Source: Deinococcus depolymerans
Lineage (GTDB): Bacteria > Deinococcota > Deinococci > Deinococcales > Deinococcaceae
Length of the DNA: 64,000 nucleotides
Assembly: GCF_039522025.1 (NCBI RefSeq)
Contig: NZ_BAAADB010000029.1
Span: 310,001-374,000, forward strand
Reading direction: 5' to 3'
Shown here: in pieces, positions 29,458-36,081 of the stretch
How the letters are laid out: the number at the start of each line of letters is the position of its first letter
Numbering within the stretch: the stretch's first letter is position 1
The notes under the pieces: generated by a model
Seen by the model: only the letters and a program-made list of their open reading frames with translations
Databases searched by the model: none
Told to the model about the DNA's origin: nothing
Position numbers and translations under genes: made by a program

Positions 29458-29993
29458 CCAGCGCCGTCAACCCCATCCGCGTGGACTGGATTCCCACCGG
29501 CCTGTGGCCGGGCCGCCTGGGCCTGACCTTCGCGCCCGGCAAGAAGGGTGGCAGCGTGTACCAGCCGGGCGTCACGCACGACCGCAGCGTCACGGACGAC
29601 ATGCGGACCCTCGCGCAGCAGGGCACGAACGTCATCGCGCCCCTCATCGAGGACTTCGAATTCGACCTGCTGGGCATGGACGGCTACCACGACGCCGCCT
29701 CCGCGCACAGCATCGAGATCGCCCCGTACCCCATCCCCGACCGGCACGCCCCACACGACCCGCGTGACTTCGCCGCGTACATCGACGAACTCATGACCCA
29801 CCTGCTCGACGGCCGCAGCGTCGTCGTCCACTGCCGGGGCGGGCTGGGCCGCGCGGGCCTGACCGCCGCGTGCCTGCTCGTGCAGGGCGGCCTGGGCGCC
29901 CACGACGCCATCGCCCTGGTCCGCCAAACCCGCAGCCCGCACGCCATCGAGACGCGAGGGCAGGAGCAGTTCATCCACGACTTCGCCCAGTGA
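29454..29993 (+). CDS. Dual-specificity/CDKN3-like protein phosphatase
   Basis: 179 residues from ATG 29454, within the hemB stop (ATGA). The P-loop VVVHCRGGLGRAGLTAACLL fits the HCxxGxxRxG signature of Cys-based phosphatases, with catalytic Cys near 125. An upstream Asp (IPDRHAPHDPRDF) could be the general acid. The N-terminal part (LGLTFAPGKKGGSVYQPGV) resembles CDKN3-type bacterial proteins. The substrate is unknown. The tight coupling to hemB is notable, since the two activities have no obvious link. Confidence 0.85.
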   Translation: MTSAVNPIRVDWIPTGLWPGRLGLTFAPGKKGGSVYQPGVTHDRSVTDDMRTLAQQGTNVIAPLIEDFEFDLLGMDGYHDAASAHSIEIAPYPIPDRHAPHDPRDFAAYIDELMTHLLDGRSVVVHCRGGLGRAGLTAACLLVQGGLGAHDAIALVRQTRSPHAIETRGQEQFIHDFAQ

Positions 29994-30006
29994 CTGGAGG
30001 TCACCC

Positions 30007-30309
30007 ATGATCAGCGTCGCCAACCGCATCCACGTGAAGGCCGAGTACCACGACATCTTCGAGCAGCGGTTCCGTGACCGCGCCGGACTGGTGGACGGCA
30101 TGCCCGGCTTCATCGCCAACCACGTCCTGCGCCCCACCCGGGACGGCGACCCGTTCGTGGTGCTGACCTTCTGGGAGTCCCGCGAGTCCTTCGAGGCCTG
30201 GACGACCAGCGACGCCTTCCGGCAGGGGCACGCCCGCAGCGGCACCCTCCCGAAAGACGCGTTCAGCGGCCCGAACGTCCTGGAAATCCACGAGGTCGTC
30301 ACCCGCTGA
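30007..30309 (+). CDS. Antibiotic biosynthesis monooxygenase (ABM) / HmoB-IsdG-like protein
   Basis: 100 residues, ferredoxin-like ABM fold: ISVANRIHVKAEYHDIFEQRF, GLVDGMPGFIANHVLRP, FVVLTFWESRESFEAWTTSDAF, and a helix with HARSGTLP. Members include heme-degrading monooxygenases (IsdG/HmoB) and polyketide oxygenases. The WESRESFEAW and GMPGF pattern is common in heme-oxygenase-like ABM proteins. Proximity to hemB (same strand, 13-nt gap after the phosphatase, GGAGGT site) makes a heme-related role plausible but unproven. Confidence 0.78.
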   Translation: MISVANRIHVKAEYHDIFEQRFRDRAGLVDGMPGFIANHVLRPTRDGDPFVVLTFWESRESFEAWTTSDAFRQGHARSGTLPKDAFSGPNVLEIHEVVTR

Positions 30310-30325
30310 CCGGGACCGGCAGGGC

Positions 30326-30331
30326 TACACT
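30326..30331 (+). promoter_or_regulatory. -10 box of a leaderless promoter (lipoprotein)
   Basis: TACACT, 6 nt before ATG 30338. Confidence 0.6.
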
Positions 30332-30337
30332 GGGCGC

Positions 30338-30832
30338 ATGAAGTTCCATGCCCTGCTCGGCGCGGCCCTGCTCGCCTCCGTCCTCGGCGCGTGCGCGCCT
30401 GCCGTCACCGCCCCGCAGACCGGGCGGATCGTGAACGCCGTGACCGGCGAGGAAGGCACCGTGACCTTCACGCGCGGGACCCTCACGCCCCACGTGGGTG
30501 ACCCGTTCGCGCCCGACAACGCCACCCTCCGCATCGGTGGGCGCACCTACACGGGCCGCACGTACCTGATCGGGAACGGCGCGCTGCCCGGCGGACTGGG
30601 CTTCAGCGTGGCGTTCGGCGCCAGCAGCGGCAGCGACGGAAGCGCCGTGACGGGCGGCGGCACCCGCGTGGAGGGCGGCCGCCCCGTCCCCGCCTACACC
30701 GGCAACCTGATCGCCCGCGCGGACAGCGACCCGCCTGCCCTGCTGACCTGCACCCTGACCGTGGACGCGCAGGAACGCGGCATCGGCGAGTGCTTCGACG
30801 GGGCCGGCACCCGCTACGCCCTCCAGTTCTGA
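30338..30832 (+). CDS. Hypothetical lipoprotein
   Basis: 164 residues. Lipoprotein signal KFHALLGAALLASVLGAC with lipobox LGAC (Cys about 19). The mature part is Gly/Thr-rich, beta-strand-like, with RIGGRTYTGRTYLI and TCTLTVDAQERGIGECFD. Two Cys near the C-terminus could form a disulfide. No known family recognised. Confidence 0.7.
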   Translation: MKFHALLGAALLASVLGACAPAVTAPQTGRIVNAVTGEEGTVTFTRGTLTPHVGDPFAPDNATLRIGGRTYTGRTYLIGNGALPGGLGFSVAFGASSGSDGSAVTGGGTRVEGGRPVPAYTGNLIARADSDPPALLTCTLTVDAQERGIGECFDGAGTRYALQF

Positions 30833-30836
30833 ATGG

Positions 30837-30892
30837 AGCCTCCGGTTGAAAGGTTCGCAGAATCTTTCAACCCGAGCGGATGCGAGTAGGAG
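30837..30892 (+). repeat. Partial repeat fragment
   Basis: A half-copy with a degenerate hairpin TTGAAAGGTTCGCAGAATCTTTCAA, followed by the family block CCCGAGCGGATGCGAGTAGGAG. Confidence 0.6.
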
Positions 30893-30895
30893 TGA

Positions 30896-31027
30896 TACGG
30901 ACTCCGATTGAATGGCTTACAAAGCGGTTCAATCCGAGCGGATGCGAGTAGGAGAGAAGCGGGTTCCGGACGTGGAGTCGGCAATCCGGTGAAGTTCCGG
31001 ATTGTCGGCGAAATAAACGGAATCCGT
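30896..31027 (+). repeat. Interspersed MITE-like repeat, copy 7
   Basis: TACGGACTCCGATTGAATGG to GGAATCCGT; both internal hairpins present. Confidence 0.9.
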
Positions 31028-31028
31028 T

Positions 31029-31200
31029 TCAGTCAGGAAGGCTGCGCATGATCGTGTCAGATCGGTATTCGGTGATCCAGGGGTCCAGGCTCCCCTCGCA
31101 GAAGTCGTCCAGGCGGGACACGTTCTGCGGGACGTTCACGGTCCAGCGGGGTTCGCGTGACAGGGTCACGAGGTCGGCGGTGTGACCCACCGCGCCCGGC
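31029..31200 (-). pseudogene. Possible HEPN-domain gene remnant
   Basis: The minus-strand frame ends with HTADLVTLSRE ... NVPQNVSRLDDFCEGSLDPWITEYRSD. This recalls the C-terminal half of HEPN-domain proteins (H-x-x-x-L-x-x-L ... L-x-x-L-x-x-Y ... YR-x-D). No matching N-terminal half or credible start is found upstream, where the frame is low-complexity. It ends directly at repeat copy 7. Weak, but the tail looks protein-like. Confidence 0.3.
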
Positions 31201-31429
31201 CAGCCCAGCCCTTCGCTGCGGGGGCTGACTGGGCGGCCGGGGTAGCTGGACTGGTCTGGGAACGACGTTGCAGGGGAGCGGAACGAGGTGGACGCAGCGC
31301 TCCGAGAGTCCCGCGTCTGGAGTCCCACCAACCCGGTCTCGTCACCCACCTGGCCCTCCTCCGCTGGTGAACGCTGCTTCCGACGGGATGGGTGACCTGA
31401 AGAACTGACGGAACGCCCCGCGTCCGTTC
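31201..31429. other. Unassigned sequence beyond the remnant
   Basis: Open on the minus strand but with a Ser/Arg/Pro-rich, shadow-like translation. No homology pattern, RBS or start stands out. Confidence 0.5.
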
Positions 31430-32515
31430 TCAGGTCAGGAGGCGTTGCAGGAACCACACGCCGCCTGTCGCGGTGATCGCGGTGGCGGTCACGCGCAGGG
31501 ACGTGCGGGTGATGTGCGGCCCGGCGCGGCGCAGCAGGTGCAGTGCGGCGGCGGCGACCAGCAGGATGCACAGTTGTCCGACTTCCACGCCGACGTTGAA
31601 CGCCGCGAGGGACCACGTGGCGGCGTCTGCGGGGAGGGTCTGTTCACGCAGGACGCTGGCGAAGCCGAAGCCGTGGATCAGTCCGAACGCGAAGGCCAGA
31701 GCGGCGCGCGGGTCGCGGGTGGGGGCAACCCTGGGGGAAGTGCGGCGCAGGACGCGCAGGTCATGCAGGCCGACCACCACGATGCTCAGCGCGATGACAC
31801 TCTCGACCAGGCGGTCCGGGAGTTGCACGGCGTTCAGGGTGGCGAGGGCCAGGGTGACGCTGTGCGCGGCCGTGAACGCCGTGACGATCTTCACCTGCGT
31901 GCGGGTCCGGCCGCCGAGCAGGACCAGTGCCAGCACGAACAGGATGTGGTCCGGCCCGATGAAGATGTGATGCACCCCCTCGCGGATGAACGTCAGCACG
32001 ACCTGCGCGGTGGACTGGCGCGGTCCTTCCAGCGTGGCGGTCGTCTGATCGTGGTCCAGGGCGTACTGCCCGGCGAGCGTCTGCGCGCGGTATAGGTTCA
32101 GGAACGTCTTGTGCAGCGTGTCGTCCGGGAAGAGGTCGGTCTGCACGGTGACGGTGCCGGTCGCGGCGGGGGCGGTCAGGGTGACCGTGACGTTCTCCCC
32201 GGCGGCCCGGGCGGCCGTGACGGTCAGGGGCAGGTCGCCCGGCGCGGCCCGGACGTGCAGGCGCGCGGTGACGAGTCGCGTGAGGGCCTGCGTGACCGGC
32301 TGCGGGAGGGGCGTCGCCTGGAGGCTGGCGTCGGTCGTTCCGGCGGGCAGTGCCGCCGGGTCGTGCGTGAGGGCGGCGCGGGGCAGCGTGACGGTCAGCC
32401 GCGTGGCGTCTGCGTTCAGGTGCACGTCCACCTGACTGAACGTGAGGCTGTGCGCGCCCGCCACGCCGATCAGGGCCAGCAGGACCACCAGCAGGGAGCG
32501 CAGGACGCGCCTCAC
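31430..32515 (-). CDS. HupE/UreJ-family membrane protein
   Basis: 361 residues. Signal peptide (LRSLLVVLLALIGVAGAHS), then an extracytoplasmic beta-rich domain of about 130 residues. The HupE/UreJ membrane region starts with the hallmark GVHHIFIGPDHILFVLALVLLG. TAAHSVTLALATL, FAFGLIHGFGFASVL and a final helix follow. His/Asp in HHIFxGxDH and AHS suggest metal handling; relatives import Ni or Co, though many long HupE/UreJ_2 proteins are uncharacterised. Last gene of a three-gene cassette with the EF-hand and DUF3500 genes; 4-nt overlap with the former. Confidence 0.85.
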   Translation of the reverse strand: MRRVLRSLLVVLLALIGVAGAHSLTFSQVDVHLNADATRLTVTLPRAALTHDPAALPAGTTDASLQATPLPQPVTQALTRLVTARLHVRAAPGDLPLTVTAARAAGENVTVTLTAPAATGTVTVQTDLFPDDTLHKTFLNLYRAQTLAGQYALDHDQTTATLEGPRQSTAQVVLTFIREGVHHIFIGPDHILFVLALVLLGGRTRTQVKIVTAFTAAHSVTLALATLNAVQLPDRLVESVIALSIVVVGLHDLRVLRRTSPRVAPTRDPRAALAFAFGLIHGFGFASVLREQTLPADAATWSLAAFNVGVEVGQLCILLVAAAALHLLRRAGPHITRTSLRVTATAITATGGVWFLQRLLT

Positions 32516-33051
32516 GTCCGCCCGGTGGTGAACTGCACGGTCAGGCGGGTCAGGTCGGCGCTGCGGGTCTGCGCGGTCACCCGGTCGGTCAGGGTCCCGC
32601 CGGGTTTCAGGAAGATGTTCGCGATCCGCTGCGTCTTCGCGGGTCGGTACGCGTTCGTGTACGTCAGGGCGTGCGTCCCGGCCCGCTGCGTCCTGGGAGC
32701 CACGGCGAAGATCTTGAGGGTGTCGCCGCCGACCTTCAGGTTCGCCAGGGGCGGCACCTGCACGTCCCGCAGTGTCCAGCGGGCGCGGGTGCCGTCCAGC
32801 GTGAGGGTCTGCGCGGCCAGCACCCGCGTGGCGTACGCGCGGGCCTCGGCGGCCGTGACCCGCCCGTCGTGGTCGGCGTCCAGGCTGCCCGTGACGCTGG
32901 CGGCGACGGCGCTGCCAGGCGTGATGTCCAGCTCCAGTTCCACCGCCGTGGGCGTCAGGGTCAGGTACGCGCCCTGCACCACCTCATCCACCGGGTGGGC
33001 CCGGGCGACGCCCAGCAGGGCCAGCAGCAGGAGTGCGGGGCGAATCCTCAC
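32512..33051 (-). CDS. Secreted EF-hand protein of the DUF3500-HupE cassette
   Basis: 179 residues from GTG 33051, which gives a proper signal peptide (RIRPALLLLALLGVARA); it overlaps the DUF3500 stop region by about 1 nt rather than using the upstream ATG. A canonical EF-hand loop DADHDGRVTAAEA lies at about residue 62-75, with Ca2+ ligands D, D, D and E in place. The remaining chain is beta-rich and ends without a membrane anchor. The domain flanking the EF-hand resembles the extracytoplasmic part of the neighbouring HupE protein (inference from similar strand patterns). Confidence 0.7.
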   Translation of the reverse strand: MRIRPALLLLALLGVARAHPVDEVVQGAYLTLTPTAVELELDITPGSAVAASVTGSLDADHDGRVTAAEARAYATRVLAAQTLTLDGTRARWTLRDVQVPPLANLKVGGDTLKIFAVAPRTQRAGTHALTYTNAYRPAKTQRIANIFLKPGGTLTDRVTAQTRSADLTRLTVQFTTGRT

Positions 33052-33052
33052 G

Positions 33053-34237
33053 TTATTTCGTCCAGGCCGCGCCGTAATCGTTGCTGGGATCGCGGTACAT
33101 GTTGTGGAGGTGGTTGGTGGCGTCCCCACCCATGCTCTGCGGGGAGAACTCGATGATCGCGGTGGGGGCCGTCACGCGGTAGTACGCGGCCGAGCCGTTC
33201 GTGGGGCCGTACCACGCGAACGTCGTCTGCGCGAGGTTCCGGCGGATCTCGGTCATCTTCGCGTTCAGGTCATCGGCGTTCAGGATGCCCAGCCGGTCCT
33301 GGATGAGCTTCAGCAGCGCCGCCTGCTGCGCGGCCGTCATGGCCGAGGCACTCAGGCCCTCGGGCTGCAGGGTCCTGCCGTCCTGCCCCGGCCCGAGCAC
33401 CAGGTCGATGCTCTGGCCGCTGATGATCGCCTTCGCCTTCTGCGCGGCGCTCAGGCTGCCCAGCAGGGCGCCCGCGTCCCTGATTTCCTGCGGGACCTTG
33501 TCGATCACGGTGGTCGTCTTCCCGCCGGACGTGCTGCGGATGGGCTGCCCACCGGTCAGGCTGGGGGACAGCGTAACGTTCTTCCCGGCGACAGTCGCGT
33601 TGATCGCCAGGTGATGCCCACCGAACTGCAGCGTCCAGGTGCCCGACGTGCTGGGTGTACCCAGGAACGACACGTAGTACTCGTCACTGCCGAAGATGAG
33701 GGAACCGCCAGGACCGCCCGCCTGACCCCCGGGAGGAGTCCCTCCAGCCGGACGCTGGCCCTGACCGGTGGGGGTCGTGGGGGCCTGACCCGCTCCGCCC
33801 TGGGTGCCACTGGCACTCTCGGCTTTCAGGATGTCGTCGGCCGCCATCTGCTGCTGCACCATCTTCAGTCCGTCCGGGGACAGCACGGCGCCCAGCAGGG
33901 TGGTCAGCGCGGCCCGCTGCGCGGCGTTCAAATCACCCCAGCGCAGCCCGGCCCGCTGGAACAGCCCGGTCGGGAGGTTCGACCAGCGCTGACGCTGCGC
34001 ACTGTCCGTGAACGCGAACAACACGCTCTGGCGCTGCGTGGCGTTCAGGGCGCCCAGGAACGCGTTGGCGGCACTGACGATCTTCTGCGTCTGCGCGTCG
34101 CTGCTGGCCACGGGGGTCGTGGAACTGGCCGTAGCAGTCGGTGCACCGGCGCTGCCGGCACTGGCGTGCATCAGGGAGAAGCTCAGCGTGGCCGCGCTGA
34201 GTGCGGCGGTCAGGGATATCCAGGTGCGTCTTTTCAT
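33053..34237 (-). CDS. DUF3500 domain secreted protein
   Basis: 394 residues. Signal peptide of about 28 residues (KRRTWISLTAALSAATLSFSLMHASA). The DUF3500 core includes AANAFLGALNATQRQSVLFAFTDSAQRQRWSNLP, GLRWGDLNAAQRAAL, LIFGSDEYYVSFLG and FGGHHLAINATV. A Pro/Gly/Gln-rich linker (about 145-175) interrupts it. The C-terminus has FAWYGPTNGSAAYYRV and NHLHNMYRDPSNDYG. The function is unknown. Its His-rich GGHH and HLHN sites suggest metal binding. First gene of the cassette; DUF3500 genes are often found with HupE/UreJ-type genes. Confidence 0.88.
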   Translation of the reverse strand: MKRRTWISLTAALSAATLSFSLMHASAGSAGAPTATASSTTPVASSDAQTQKIVSAANAFLGALNATQRQSVLFAFTDSAQRQRWSNLPTGLFQRAGLRWGDLNAAQRAALTTLLGAVLSPDGLKMVQQQMAADDILKAESASGTQGGAGQAPTTPTGQGQRPAGGTPPGGQAGGPGGSLIFGSDEYYVSFLGTPSTSGTWTLQFGGHHLAINATVAGKNVTLSPSLTGGQPIRSTSGGKTTTVIDKVPQEIRDAGALLGSLSAAQKAKAIISGQSIDLVLGPGQDGRTLQPEGLSASAMTAAQQAALLKLIQDRLGILNADDLNAKMTEIRRNLAQTTFAWYGPTNGSAAYYRVTAPTAIIEFSPQSMGGDATNHLHNMYRDPSNDYGAAWTK

Positions 34238-34401
34238 GGGTGGAACCTCCGGCGTGACGACACTCAGTCGCCTGCGGAGCCCATCACAACCGAAAGTGAC
34301 TAAAGGAACGTTAAGAAGGGAATGAACCGCCTCACGTCATGCCGGGAGGCCATCCACGCATGTCAGGCGACGCTGTCTGAATTCGATCGGCGAAGCCTCA
34401 C
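34238..34401. other. Region upstream of the DUF3500 cassette
   Basis: Contains an A/T-richer stretch with TTTAGTCACTTTCGG near 34290, where the cassette promoter should lie. No clear -35/-10 pair could be assigned. Confidence 0.4.
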
Positions 34402-34555
34402 ACGGACTCCGATTGAATGGCTGACAAAGCCGTTCAATCCGAGCGGACTCGTAGAGCTGCGTAGCAGAGCGAGTGGGAGCCAAAACGGGTTCCGGATGTG
34501 GAACTGGCAATCCGGCGTGGTTCCGGATTGCCGGCGAAACAAACGGCAGTCCGTA
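34402..34555 (+). repeat. Interspersed MITE-like repeat, copy 8 (left neighbour of the IS)
   Basis: ACGGACTCCGATTGAATGG to GGCAGTCCGTA, with the longer central arm AGAGCTGCGTAGCAGAGCGAG. Three bases separate it from the IS end. Confidence 0.9.
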
Positions 34556-34570
34556 TCGTACGGACTCCGA

Positions 34571-35649
34571 TTAATTAGCCAACAGCGGCCACCAGTGGAA
34601 GAGTGTGTGCCGGGTGACCAGATCAGGTTGAGCTTCCAACCAGATACAGCGTTCCGACAGGGCAGCCTCCACCTCCTTGATGCTCTTGAACACTCGATTC
34701 GCAATCGGTGCATCCGTCAACTCCCACAGCCGTTCCGCCGGCTGCAGTTCCGGCGAGTACGGCGGCAACGTCACCGTCTGAATCCCCTCAGGATGCCCGT
34801 CATCCGGTGGAAGATGGAAACCAGCCCCATCCTGAACGACCAACACCCGATGGTCGGCGCCAGCGCCGACCTTCTGCGCAAACGCCGCCATGACGGCCCC
34901 GTACGCCTGTTTGTTCACCACTGGGATCAACCAGAACAAGCTCTCGCCGCTCTCCGGATTGACAAACGCGTACACATACAGCCACTCGTATCCAGGCTGA
35001 ACTGGGCAGGTCAACGGTTGCCCAGTCGGCGCCCGCATGGAACGCCGGATCGGTTTGAGCCCGATTCGATGTTCGTCCATGCACCACAGAGAGACACGCG
35101 GTGAGAGACGCTCCGCCTGGCGGAGCGTCTCGGTCAGGACTTTGTTTTGAACGCTTCCTTTGCGGCCTCATCGCTGCCAGCGTGCCGGGGTCGAGGGCGT
35201 TGGGGCGTGAAGCCCGCCGCCCGCAGGAATTCATAGGTGCGCCCGAGATGGACGGACAGGCCGTACTGCTGCTGAAGCCAGTCTTGAACGTCCTTACCGG
35301 ACCAGACGATGCCCTGCTCGAAGTCGGCGTGCAGTCGGGCGGCCAGGGTTTGTTGTTGTTCGGCTGTCAGGAGGCGGGGGGCGCCCTGGTTGGCGTGACG
35401 CGCGTCACGGAGGCCCGCGAGCCCCTGTTTGCGGTAGCGCTTGACCAGTCCGTAGACGGTGACCCGGTTGTACCGGGTCACCTGGAGGATCTCAGGTACG
35501 GGGCGTCCTTCTGCGAGGAGGGCGAAGAGTTGGGCTCTGCGTCGTTCGACGGCACAGGTACTGGCCCGGTAGAGATGCCAGAAGGTGTCAGCGTCATGCG
35601 CGAGAGGGGTGGTCAGAGGTATCTGTTTGATGCAACGATTATATGCCAT
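34571..35649 (-). CDS. IS630-family transposase made by -1 frameshift (two ORFs)
   Basis: ORF A (35649-35134, 171 aa) carries the helix-turn-helix DNA-binding part (RRRAQLFALLAEGRPVPEI and the winged-helix segment VWSGKDVQDWLQQQYGLSV). ORF B (upstream open frame to 34571) carries the DDE catalytic core. First Asp is in LWCMDEHRIGLKP (codon near 35077), second in VVQDGAGFH (near 34829), Glu in SPELQPAERLW (34733-34735). Shifting by -1 at AAAG (35143-35140) joins the two frames into about 359 residues, the normal IS630 length. All three acidic residues are kept, so it is probably active. Confidence 0.85.
35105..35131 (-). promoter_or_regulatory. Frameshift-stimulating hairpin in the transposase gene
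   Basis: GAGACGCTCCGCC and GGCGGAGCGTCTC form a perfect 13-bp stem around one base (a few inner pairs must open). It begins 8 nt after the A-AAG slip site (35143-35140) and ORF A ends just past that site at TGA. Confidence 0.7.
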
Positions 35650-35668
35650 TCAATCGGAGTCCGTATCA

Positions 35669-35730
35669 TACGGACTCCGATTGAATGGCTTACAAAGCCG
35701 TTCAATCCGAGCGAAGTGAGGAGGAGCTGA
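35669..35730 (+). repeat. Interspersed MITE-like repeat, truncated copy 9
   Basis: TACGGACTCCGATTGAATGG, hairpin, then CGAAGTGAGGAGGAGC. The right half is missing, and a gene start follows immediately. Confidence 0.85.
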
Positions 35731-35735
35731 GCGCA

Positions 35736-36077
35736 TTGGTGGGGGAGAGGCCGCGCGTGGTGTGCCTGTGCGGCAGCGTGCGCTTCCTGGCCGAGTTCGA
35801 CGCGGCGTCGCTGGCCGAGACGCTGGCTGGGCGGATCGTCCTGAGTGTCGGCAGTCACCGCCAGCGGGACGAGGACGCCCTGTCGCACCTGCGCAGCGTC
35901 GAACGCGAGGCTGCCCTGGAACGGCTGGGTGAGCTGCACCTGCGCAAGATCGATCTCGCGGACGAGGTGCTCGTCATCAACCCTGGCGGGTACGTGGGTG
36001 AATCTACCCGCCGGGAGATCGCGTATGCGCGGCAGACCGGGAAACCGGTGCGGAGCCTCGAACCGTTGACGGTGTAA
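35736..36077 (+). CDS. Small nucleoside-deoxyribosyltransferase-like / DUF4406-type protein
   Basis: 113 residues from TTG 35736 (or GTG 35739). The open frame extends into the repeat ([14 protein letters not shown]), but that part is repeat-encoded. Ribosome-site GGAGGAG lies inside the repeat. Pattern PRVVCLCGSVRFLAEFDAAS at the start and EVLVINPGGYVGESTRREIAYARQTGKPV at the end is the small Rossmann-like fold of nucleoside 2-deoxyribosyltransferase relatives. The substrate is unknown. The repeat seems to have replaced the gene's own leader. Confidence 0.65.
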   Translation: MVGERPRVVCLCGSVRFLAEFDAASLAETLAGRIVLSVGSHRQRDEDALSHLRSVEREAALERLGELHLRKIDLADEVLVINPGGYVGESTRREIAYARQTGKPVRSLEPLTV

Positions 36078-36081
36078 CGGT

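Larger units (their letters stand above)
34559..35665 (-). mobile_element. IS630-type insertion sequence
   Basis: 1107 bp bounded by TACGGACTCCGATT (34559-34572) and AATCGGAGTCCGTA (35652-35665), perfect 14-bp inverted ends that include the TA target. Beyond these, the ends continue with partial similarity. It encodes a two-frame DDE transposase that appears intact. The right end continues GAATGGC, as in the MITE-like repeats, linking the two. It sits between repeat copies 8 and 9. Confidence 0.85.

Noticed and set aside
31201..31616. A 195-residue gene covering 31029-31616
   Set aside because: The upstream two-thirds overlaps the HupE gene or is Ser/Arg-rich shadow; only the tail is protein-like.
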